A stretch of DNA of 18,573 nt from the NCBI GenBank assembly GCA_964405735.1, contig CAYOPD010000082.1, forward strand, positions 1 to 18,573, written 5' to 3'. The notes beneath the pieces are model-generated. The model saw only the letters and a program-made list of their open reading frames with translations, was not told the origin of the DNA and searched no databases. A program made the translations under genes and the position numbers. How positions within the stretch are numbered: position 1 is the first letter of the stretch; each line of letters starts with the position of its first letter. This DNA is from JADJLQ01 sp964405735. GTDB taxonomy: Bacteria; Bacteroidota; Bacteroidia; Chitinophagales; Saprospiraceae. Shown one piece after another: positions 7,529-14,420 of this stretch.

Positions 7529-8052
7529 AGTAATAAGAGTAATCAATTGCATATTTCTCAATGATTTCATCCAGGGTGTTTTGCGGCATTTTATCTATTT
7601 GGGCAAGTGTATCCGCCAGTGATGAAGCAAAGGCAAACCAATAACCGCTTTTGGAAATATTTTTCAATGCTGTTATCACTGTAAAGAAACCAGTCTAAAA
7701 ATTTCATAGCGCGGTTGTTGGGGAAATGTTTTGCCAGTTCTATAACCCCATGGCTATCAAAGGTGTCGGTTTTATAGTGTTTACCGTCTGCTGCTAAAAG
7801 TTTCAGTTGGTTAGTGGCGCTAACCAACTCATTGTTATCCTTTTTGAGTTTTGATTTCAGGTATTTCCAATAGTTGCGGATTTTGGTATAGTCGCTTTCA
7901 TCATTCAGAACTCCAACTATATCCAATACAGAAAATCACCACTTGGTATTTTTCTCGTCCCAAACGGCTCTAACTTCCCGGTCGTTAAAAAAACGGATGG
8001 ATATTTTTGCCTTAGCGTGTTCATAGCAGATTTTAGCAAGATTATTTTTTAT
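7515..8052 (-). pseudogene. broken Bro-N-Fic fusion gene (TGA stop plus two internal deletions)
   Basis: Read on the minus strand, one frame encodes a Bro-N/DinD-like domain: REVRAVWDEKNTKW, then TGA at 7938-7936, then FSVLDIVGVLND, YWKYLKSKLKK and NQLKLLAADGKHYKTDTFD. In relatives the stop position is Trp (WWFSV), so this is TGG changed to TGA. The frame continues as AMKFLDWFLYSDNSI, a known lead-in to Fic proteins, and then breaks. From 7664 another frame reads KNISKSGYWFAFASSLADTL, ending EIIEKYA, fused directly to IDYSYYYEEN and TAA at 7515. Those are the middle and the extreme tail of a Fic (AMP-transferase) domain. The segment with the catalytic HPFx(D/E)GN(G/K)R motif is gone. The start is uncertain (near 8052); no functional protein is expected. 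Confidence 0.8.
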
Positions 8053-8061
8053 GACTTTATC

Positions 8062-8130
8062 CCGTGTTCCCAGTTCACGGGCATCAATGAAAAGAATTTC
8101 ATTACTGCGGTTGAGGAAATTTCCACTGGC
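8062..8130 (-). pseudogene. fragment of a type I restriction methylase (HsdM) C-terminal region
   Basis: In the same frame as the Bro-N remnant and just before it, the minus strand reads SGNFLNRSNEILFIDARELG. This matches the motif near the end of N-6 adenine methylase subunits (typically 'NR..EILFIDAR.LG...R'). The rest of the methylase is missing on both sides: the NPPF/Y catalytic motif is not in the window, and the HsdM tail is replaced after GT by the start of the Bro-N remnant. In intact loci Fic or Bro-N genes often lie between hsdM and hsdS, so the order fits a collapsed type I restriction-modification locus. The boundaries are approximate. Confidence 0.6.
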
Positions 8131-8254
8131 GGAAAACAAAAAATACAGAAGGGTCGTCAATAAGTTCCCGATAGCTATCAAGAGGTTTATTCTCTGTCCG
8201 TTTGAAATATGGTCTGTATGGCTGTCCACCGGCCAAAAATGGTTCGTCCTTTTG
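8102..8254 (-). pseudogene. unidentified coding-like fragment without start codon
   Basis: A 50-codon open stretch on the minus strand lies between TAG (8257-8255) and TAA (8104-8102) and has no ATG. Its translation looks protein-like: FLAGGQPYRPYFKRTENKP and then LDSYRELIDDPSVFFVFRQW. It overlaps the HsdM fragment in a different frame at its end, which suggests another deletion joint near 8130. Upstream in the same frame is LLIEH before the TAG, so the stop may itself be a mutation. I do not recognise the family. It belongs to the same stretch of gene debris. Confidence 0.35.
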
Positions 8255-8320
8255 CTAATGTTCAATTAAAAGTTGTCTGTTTCATTTTTTCATTATTGAT
8301 TCTAATTGTGCTATTTTGTT

Positions 8321-11203
8321 TCAATCACCAGTTATGATGAGTTTATAAGTTAGTATTTCTTTTGCTGATTTAATACAAAGGAAATAAACCCCCGGTATTT
8401 GGGAAAGGTTAATTTGGATATTAGAATCCCTGACTCCTCTTTTCTCGAAAACCATCCTGCCGTTAATATCGATCATGGAGATATTCAGGGCCTCCGTGCT
8501 GGCTCTTTGAATATTTACCAATCCGCTGGTAGGATTAGGGAACACTAGATGTCTTTCCGGGATCTTTTCGGCAATAGAGGTTGTAATACAACCGGTGAAA
8601 TACAATTTAATGAGACCATCAATTTGCTTCCTGATCTCCACGCCATAGTTATCCATATCATAGTTGGCTAAGGTAGCGTCATACCGGGGATAGTGAACAG
8701 GATCTTTTTGAATACGAAGTTTATCGTACCAAGGCTTAAATTCCGCAGCAGTATTTGGCGTCAGGTCTTTATAATGATTTAGCAAGTGCAAGATTGAATC
8801 ACTGCAAGGCAAACCTGATAATTCTTTCCTTAATGCCTCTGAAGGATGCAAGCCGTAAAATTGCATAAGGGGTGCCATATTAACATTAGAACCATAAGAA
8901 GCTGCAGCAATTACATTATCCGGGGTCACCTTCATCCAGTCCTTAGAAGGATGTGCATTCCAGTGATCATAAAATGTTTTGTTCATTTCGTATACGGATG
9001 ACCAACCGAACAGATTCGCCATCTGAATGTACTTGGCATGCCCGCGATGTTGATACCGCAACTCATCACACACCAGTTTATCCATGGTAGGGTCGCATCC
9101 CATAGGGAGATTGGTTCTGAAATTTTTGGCTATCATCCAGTCCATCGTAGCTTCATCTAAGTTCAAATACTCCCCGAACGAAAACTTGAAAGCATTATCC
9201 ATGGACAGACCATATAGTTCCCGGTAGATATACACTGCATTCAAATGGATGATGCTTTCTACTTCGTTTGGAAGTGTCGGATGAAGTGCCCCATGTCCCA
9301 TTTCATGAAAGGTGATATAGATTGGTGAGTCCCAAAAATCTGGTTTCAGGACTTGGGTAGGTAAAAGAGCTTCATTTCCTAAAGGGCCAAAAGGCGCTTT
9401 TTCATCGCCAATTATCTGTGGGTACCCGGTACCAAAAGCATTACTGGGTAGGCGGGAATCGACCAGAAAGTATTCTGCCCTGGCTCTCTTAAATGGTCGC
9501 CCCCCCACATATTGGTAACCATCCTGGATGGCATCCCATTGTTTCATCAGATCAGTGGGATCCTTGATCAGAGCTACGTGATTTAGCGGTAATGTCATCA
9601 TGTACTTATCTGACTCCAAATCAACCCATTCCACATGATGATCCTTCAGGTCTGATTGCCAGTTGGTTGGGTTGGATTCGCGTCCACTTCTCCAGGAAAA
9701 ATAGGGCGACTTAACCGCCCCACTGATTGTTACATCAAACCATCCGAAGTTGGAGGACTCTGTCAATTTAATATAAATGCCTCCTCCAAAAGGGCTGACA
9801 ATTTGGGTAGAGGCCGTCTTTAGCGGATACGTTTTGGCCATTCTGTTAAAGCGATTGGTCAAAGCTAAAGAGCTGTGATCGGCATCATGAGCCCCGATCA
9901 TTACTTTCAAACCTTTATCAACCAAACTTGTTGGTATAGTAATAGTTACGATTTCACCTGGCGGAGCATAATACCCAGTGGGCCTTCTGACATCCCATAA
10001 ATCGGCTGCAATCCTTGCGGCTGGAACATGGCTGTATACCCCGTTAATTTTAACTGTAGCATTTGTAATACGTTCGGCTTGGGCAGACACCGGCCCGGGA
10101 AATATTTCAGAGAATTCGAATACAATACCAGCTAGGCCAGGTACCTTTTCTACGGTGTATTGATCATCAAAAATCGATTGTTCTAAAAAAATAAGTAGTT
10201 GGGATTCGGGCAACATGTCGACCTGTGCTACTAGATTTCTGTCTTGATACACTGGCGGATAATTCAGTTCATAGGCGCGGATAAAGCCAGAGATTTCACT
10301 TGAAACCAAATCATGGTTGCTGAAATAATTTAAAAAAATGTCATTTAAGTAATCCCTACGCTGCTGAACTGAAAGCAGGCTGCTGCCGCTCACGTGTTTT
10401 GTCATGGCTTGTAGAGCCGTTATAACCCTGTTTGTGTTGCCGGCTTGTCTGGGAGAATAATAAACCAGTTTGTCCAATGCAGCGGTAGATGTCCAGGTAT
10501 TCGGATCAAAGGCCATGTCAGCAGCCTGGCCTTCGTGCCAGCCATAAAACCATGGATTGGTCTTAAATGATTTCAACATAGAATGCCAATCGTAGTAATT
10601 ATCGAATGCTACACTGGTATACTTTCCATTCACGGTCGTCGTCCAATTCTTGTTTTTAAAGTCCATAATGAGTCGTACATGAATGGTTTCTCCAGCCAGA
10701 TGGGTACCTACTATGGTCGCATTATGCCCAGGATGATTGGGAACGCCCCTGTTAAATCCGCCATCTGAATAGGAAAATAAAATCTCATAATCATCGATAC
10801 TGCTAAATTCATTATGCACGACATACAAGCTGAAACCAGGTTCATTGGCTTGGCTCTGACAATTGACGAGGTCCTTGAAGCCCTTACCTGATCCTACATT
10901 CTTAATGATGAATGAGAAAGATATCTCAAGACTTTGACCTGTATCAATTTTGTCTATTAAGGATTGGGGAAATTGTATGCCCTGGATGGAGTCCAGTAAG
11001 ATTTGATACCCACTACTCGCGGTGATATATTTCGCGTCTTTGGTTGAGGGAACTCCTGCTTCCAAGTAGATGGCGTGATGACCACCGATCGAATCCTTCA
11101 GGTTGTTGTTAAAGTCGTAGGTCGCAATTTGCGCTTGAACATTCCCGGGATAAAACCCTGAATTGGATAAAATGCAAACAAGGATAATGTATTGTACTTT
11201 CAT
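8321..11203 (-). CDS. secreted M60-like (enhancin/mucinase-type) zinc metallopeptidase with T9SS sorting domain
   Basis: The 960-residue protein has a Sec signal (residues 1-24, ending VQAQ) and an N-terminal LamG/concanavalin-like region (about 26-250). An uncharacterised linker leads to the M60-like domain (about 385-790). Its front part includes GYYAPPGEIVTITIP (410-424) and VMIGAHDADH. The zinc site is HEMGH (633-637), with Glu647 or Glu649 as the likely third ligand of the family's HExxH(8-28)E pattern; Glu634 is the expected catalytic base. Residues about 886-960 are a T9SS type A sorting domain (VFPNPTSGLVNI, MIDINGRMVFEKRG, PGVYFLCIKS), so it is exported and probably surface-attached. 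M60 enzymes cut mucin-like O-glycoproteins. An IS3 orfA remnant ends 4 bases before its ATG, and base composition is more AT-rich than the flanking operons. Confidence 0.88.
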   Translation of the reverse strand: MKVQYIILVCILSNSGFYPGNVQAQIATYDFNNNLKDSIGGHHAIYLEAGVPSTKDAKYITASSGYQILLDSIQGIQFPQSLIDKIDTGQSLEISFSFIIKNVGSGKGFKDLVNCQSQANEPGFSLYVVHNEFSSIDDYEILFSYSDGGFNRGVPNHPGHNATIVGTHLAGETIHVRLIMDFKNKNWTTTVNGKYTSVAFDNYYDWHSMLKSFKTNPWFYGWHEGQAADMAFDPNTWTSTAALDKLVYYSPRQAGNTNRVITALQAMTKHVSGSSLLSVQQRRDYLNDIFLNYFSNHDLVSSEISGFIRAYELNYPPVYQDRNLVAQVDMLPESQLLIFLEQSIFDDQYTVEKVPGLAGIVFEFSEIFPGPVSAQAERITNATVKINGVYSHVPAARIAADLWDVRRPTGYYAPPGEIVTITIPTSLVDKGLKVMIGAHDADHSSLALTNRFNRMAKTYPLKTASTQIVSPFGGGIYIKLTESSNFGWFDVTISGAVKSPYFSWRSGRESNPTNWQSDLKDHHVEWVDLESDKYMMTLPLNHVALIKDPTDLMKQWDAIQDGYQYVGGRPFKRARAEYFLVDSRLPSNAFGTGYPQIIGDEKAPFGPLGNEALLPTQVLKPDFWDSPIYITFHEMGHGALHPTLPNEVESIIHLNAVYIYRELYGLSMDNAFKFSFGEYLNLDEATMDWMIAKNFRTNLPMGCDPTMDKLVCDELRYQHRGHAKYIQMANLFGWSSVYEMNKTFYDHWNAHPSKDWMKVTPDNVIAAASYGSNVNMAPLMQFYGLHPSEALRKELSGLPCSDSILHLLNHYKDLTPNTAAEFKPWYDKLRIQKDPVHYPRYDATLANYDMDNYGVEIRKQIDGLIKLYFTGCITTSIAEKIPERHLVFPNPTSGLVNIQRASTEALNISMIDINGRMVFEKRGVRDSNIQINLSQIPGVYFLCIKSAKEILTYKLIITGD

Positions 11204-11207
11204 GTCT

Positions 11208-11348
11208 TTAAATAATTCGTTTTATGAAGAGGTCATACGTTGTCTTACTATTCCCGTGTTCCGGTCATAGGCCGGCTGCTTTCTGCCCTTTTTCATATTG
11301 AGCCAGGATCGCTGCGATTTGCGTCTTACTAAATCTTGACTTTTTCAT
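11208..11348 (-). pseudogene. IS3-family transposase OrfA remnant
   Basis: From ATG (11346-11348) the minus strand reads MKKSRFSKTQIAAILAQYEK and then GQKAAGL, followed by TGA at 11267-11265. The same frame resumes as PEHGNSKTTYDLF and ends with TAA at 11208-11210. This matches the start of IS3/IS911-type OrfA (HTH_Tnp_1), where one expects LCREHGISKTT; the Cys codon became TGA. Similarity stops after KTT, so only about 45 of the usual 90-100 codons remain, and no OrfB or clear terminal inverted repeats are seen. The remnant ends just before the M60 gene, so its sequence now forms that gene's leader. Confidence 0.7.
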
Positions 11349-11676
11349 CTGAGCACAAATTACACTTTTATTGCACCTTTTTTTGAGAGCTTTCTGAAGC
11401 ATTTATTGGTGACTGGTAACGTTTGACGACCAAATATATGTGCCTAAACTGCTCTACTATCAACGGATTGGAGGTGAAACTTGAACCTACCACAAAACTG
11501 TCATACGAAGCACTGCACCCGCCATTACGCCAAACCGCTTTTGCCGGTTCGGTGTTCTTTTGGAGACGGCTTGAATCACAGGGCGTTAAATTTGCCGCCC
11601 GGCTAAAATAAAACCTAAACCTATAGATTTAAAGACATTAGCTTAAATTTTTTAAATGTGTGGGATTATTTACTGT

Positions 11677-11747
11677 TTGCAGCCGGATATTAAACCATTT
11701 GTTGTCGAAAGTAGCCGGATATATCCGTTTGTAGCCGGAAACAAACG
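11677..11747. promoter_or_regulatory. possible operator: 12-bp palindrome, three AGCCGGA copies and a 7-bp hairpin
   Basis: AGCCGGA occurs at 11681, 11713 and 11733; the first and third copies share the longer form TTTG(C/T)AGCCGGA. CGGATATATCCG at 11716-11727 is a perfect 12-bp palindrome that includes the second copy. CGTTTGT (11726-11732) and ACAAACG (11741-11747) are perfect 7-bp inverted arms around an 8-base loop that contains the third copy. The cluster is about 200 bases upstream of the GH95 ATG. It may bind a regulator of the fucosidase operon, or be a decayed repeat. Confidence 0.35.
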
Positions 11748-11841
11748 AATATTAGACATTGTGTTCATGGGGCGCTGCAATCTGAATGGCAATCGGCTCC
11801 CACTCCCGAGGCGAAGATATCGGCACGCGGGGTTGTCATAC

Positions 11842-11928
11842 ACCCTTTCCTGCCCGGCTTCATTGAATTCCGGGTATTTATCTATTTTTAACCAATAATA
11901 CCGCCGGTATGTAACGGGCAGGAAGGGT
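11842..11928 (+). repeat. long inverted repeat just upstream of the GH95 gene
   Basis: ACCCTTTCCTGCCCG (11842-11856) is the reverse complement of CGGGCAGGAAGGGT (11915-11928) apart from one extra T. An inner pair GGTATT (11873-11878) and AATACC (11897-11902) could continue the stem. The right arm ends 16 bases before the GH95 ATG. In the transcript it would be a large hairpin close to the start codon if transcription begins upstream. It has no T-tract and no obvious target-site duplication, so it is neither a clear terminator nor a clear miniature transposon. Confidence 0.5.
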
Positions 11929-11944
11929 AATAACTACCATTATT

Positions 11945-14401
11945 ATGAAACAGGATGCATGCTTGACATTGCCCCTAATTATCCTCATCGGCTTCAGCGC
12001 ATTTGCCCAGCAAACCAGCATTGCAGATAAAATAGATAACAAAACCTTTAACCCTTCCACATTGCTTTGGTACGATACCCCCGCCAAAAAATGGGATGAA
12101 GCCCTGCCGGTGGGAAATGGGCGGTTGGGCGCCATGGTATTTGGAAAATACGGGGAAGAGCGGATCCAGTTGAATGAAGAGACCTATTGGTCGGGTGGGC
12201 CTTATTCCACCGTTGTAAAAGGCGGCTATAAAGTCTTACCTGAAATTCAGAAACTGGTCTTTGAAGAAAAATATTTAGCTGCTCACAATCTTTTTGGCAG
12301 AAACCTGATGGGTTACCCTGTGGAGCAGATGAAATACCAGTGCCTGGCGAACCTGCATTTATTTTTTAAAAACCAGGACAGCGTAAGCCATTATAAAAGG
12401 TGGCTGAATATGGAAGATGGCATTTCCGGTGTGGCCTATTCCGCGAATGGGATCAGGTATCAACGTGAGGTATTTGCATCGGCACCCGACCAGTTTATTG
12501 TAGTACGGATAACGGCCGATCAACCCGGCCAAATTTCTTTTACAGCCAACCTTCGCGGAGAAAGAAACCAGGCGCACTCCAACTATGGCACGGATTATTT
12601 CCAAATGAACCCCTATGGCAACGATGGCTTGGCGCTGACCGGAAAGTCCACGGATTATCTGGGTGTGGAGGGAAAGCTGAGGTACGAGGCAAGATTAAAG
12701 GCCCTGCCTGAAGGAGGCACGATGAAAACAGACGGCGTAGACCTGGTAATTGAGAATGCCGATGCGGTGACTTTGTATTTTGCGGCCGCTACCAACTTTG
12801 TTAACTATAAAGACGTCAGTGGCAATCCCCATCAGCGGGTGAATGATTATTTCAAGGGGATTGAGGGTAAATCGTATCCTGCCATAGCTGAGTCGGCTAC
12901 AGCTGATCATAATAGATATTTCAGCCGGGTTTCGCTTCAATTGCCCAAGACTGCAAATTCTTATTTACCCATTCCGGAAAGAGTAATAAAAATCCAATCC
13001 GAACCCGACCCTTCCTTTGCGGCTTTAAGTTACCAGTTTGGCCGCTACCTCATGATTGGTTCATCCAGGCCCGGCACGGAACCTGCCAACCTGCAGGGCA
13101 TCTGGAACGACAATATGAATCCCTCCTGGGATTCCAAATACACCACCAACATCAATACCGAAATGAATTACTGGCCGGTGGAGAGCGGCAACCTTTCTGA
13201 ATGTGCCGAACCTTTGTTTCGCATGATCAGGGAGTTGAAGGATCAGGGTTCACAGGTTGCAAAAGAGCACTATGGAGCGAGGGGCTGGGTGTTTCACCAG
13301 AATACGGATCTCTGGAGGGTGGCGGCTCCGATGGACGGGCCCACCTGGGGAACTTTCACAGTGGGCGGCGCCTGGCTTTGTACCCATTTGTGGGAGCACT
13401 ATCTGTACTCTTTGGACAAAACTTTTTTAAAAGAAGCCTACCCGCTTATGGAAGGGTCTGTACAATTCTTTATGGATTTTTTAGTACCGCATCCCAACGG
13501 CAAATGGCTGGTCACCAACCCTTCCACTTCACCCGAAAACTTTCCGGATGGCGGGGGCAACAAACCTTATTTTGATGAGGTCACCGCAAGCTTCAGGGAA
13601 GGAACCACCATTTGCGCCGGTTCATCCATTGATATGCAGATCCTTTACGACCTGTTTGGTTATTACCTGGAGGCGTCTAAGGTTTTAAGCAAGTCGGATT
13701 CATTTGTCCAAAGGGTAAGAACGGCGAGAGATAAATTGGTGCCGCCTCAAATCGGGAAGGACGGCACTTTGCAGGAATGGGCTGACGACTGGAAATCGCT
13801 TGAAAAAAACCACCGGCATTATTCGCATATGTATGGCTTATACCCCGGAAAAATATTGTATGAAAAAAGAACCCCGGCCCTGACGGAAGCTTATAAAAAA
13901 GTCCTGGAGGAAAGAGGGGATGCCTCTACCGGATGGTCCCGCGCCTGGAAAATGGCTCTGTGGGCAAGATTAAAGGACGGCAACCGGGCCAATAAAATTT
14001 ACAAAGGCTATTTAAAGGACCAGTGCTGTGTTTCCATGTTCGCCTTATGCGGCAGGTCCCTGCAGGTGGACGGAAGTTTTGGTGTGACGGCTGCCATCAC
14101 CGAAATGCTGATGCAGTCTCATGATGGATTTATACAATTATTGCCCGCATTGCCTGATGAATGGAATGAAGGGAATTTTAAAGGAGTTTGTGCAAGAGGG
14201 GCCTTTGAACTGGAATTTGGCTGGAAAAGCGGGGCCATTACGAAGCTGAGCATTTTATCCAAGGCAGGGGAAGTGTGCCGGATTGAATGGAGGCCGGGAT
14301 TAAATATCAGCAATAACGGAAAAAGGATTGAATTTAAAAAACTTGCAAATGGGCTTGCGGAATTTCAAACTGTAAAAGGGTTTGTTTACCAGGTTGAGTA
14401 A
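11945..14401 (+). CDS. GH95 family alpha-L-fucosidase
   Basis: The 818-residue protein has a Sec signal (residues 1-21, ending AFAQ), so it works in the periplasm or outside the cell. The N-terminal beta-sandwich starts with LWYDTPAKKWDEALPVGNGR (41-60) and ERIQLNEETYWSGGP. The (alpha/alpha)6 catalytic barrel covers about residues 340-720. Matches to the characterised bifidobacterial 1,2-alpha-L-fucosidase are Asn402 and Asn404 in TNINTEMNYWPVE, Glu531 in STSPEN (general acid) and Asp709 in QVDGSFG. All key residues are present, so it should be active by an inverting mechanism on terminal alpha-1,2-fucose or related L-galactose. Length is typical. It is the first gene of a three-gene operon, with the S9 peptidase starting 19 bases after its stop. 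Confidence 0.92.
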   Translation: MKQDACLTLPLIILIGFSAFAQQTSIADKIDNKTFNPSTLLWYDTPAKKWDEALPVGNGRLGAMVFGKYGEERIQLNEETYWSGGPYSTVVKGGYKVLPEIQKLVFEEKYLAAHNLFGRNLMGYPVEQMKYQCLANLHLFFKNQDSVSHYKRWLNMEDGISGVAYSANGIRYQREVFASAPDQFIVVRITADQPGQISFTANLRGERNQAHSNYGTDYFQMNPYGNDGLALTGKSTDYLGVEGKLRYEARLKALPEGGTMKTDGVDLVIENADAVTLYFAAATNFVNYKDVSGNPHQRVNDYFKGIEGKSYPAIAESATADHNRYFSRVSLQLPKTANSYLPIPERVIKIQSEPDPSFAALSYQFGRYLMIGSSRPGTEPANLQGIWNDNMNPSWDSKYTTNINTEMNYWPVESGNLSECAEPLFRMIRELKDQGSQVAKEHYGARGWVFHQNTDLWRVAAPMDGPTWGTFTVGGAWLCTHLWEHYLYSLDKTFLKEAYPLMEGSVQFFMDFLVPHPNGKWLVTNPSTSPENFPDGGGNKPYFDEVTASFREGTTICAGSSIDMQILYDLFGYYLEASKVLSKSDSFVQRVRTARDKLVPPQIGKDGTLQEWADDWKSLEKNHRHYSHMYGLYPGKILYEKRTPALTEAYKKVLEERGDASTGWSRAWKMALWARLKDGNRANKIYKGYLKDQCCVSMFALCGRSLQVDGSFGVTAAITEMLMQSHDGFIQLLPALPDEWNEGNFKGVCARGAFELEFGWKSGAITKLSILSKAGEVCRIEWRPGLNISNNGKRIEFKKLANGLAEFQTVKGFVYQVE

Positions 14402-14420
14402 CTCCAATGGAATAATAAAA

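Larger units (their letters stand above)
11349..11944. other. noncoding divergent region between the M60 gene and the GH95 operon
   Basis: No convincing gene is present. 11349-11400 may be the left flank of the IS3 remnant. 11400-11640 is mixed-composition sequence with a small hairpin (AACCG-7 nt-CGGTT within the stretch around 11530) and no ORF that looks real. 11677-11747 holds repeated AGCCGGA motifs, a palindrome and a hairpin, and 11842-11928 a long inverted repeat; both have their own entries. The promoters of both divergent transcripts should lie here, but no clean TTTG/TAnnTTTG pair was found. Confidence 0.6.

Noticed and set aside
7936..7938. TGA readthrough or TGA reassigned to tryptophan
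   Set aside because: The DUF1501 gene (stop at 2735-2737) and the M60 gene (stop at 8321-8323) end with TGA, and the same locus has other deletions and a frame change.
7591..8265. Two separate proteins of 109 and 111 residues
   Set aside because: They share one frame, are split by a single TGA at a conserved Trp position, and begin or end inside domains, so they are parts of a pseudogene mosaic.
7503..11375. Shared TAAAAGTGTAA near the Fic tail and near the IS3 remnant as insertion-element ends
   Set aside because: An 11-base match is expected by chance in this much sequence and the flanks do not align.
11423..11611. 62-residue plus-strand ORF in the divergent region
   Set aside because: No recognisable protein features and isolated from any operon; treated as noncoding.
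11656..11898. 80-residue plus-strand ORF upstream of GH95
   Set aside because: No domain or coding character; it spans the palindrome, repeats and inverted-repeat arm.
14382..14420. Upstream start of the S9 peptidase overlapping GH95
   Set aside because: It would add 13 residues before the signal peptide; the ATG at 14421 gives a normal Sec signal.
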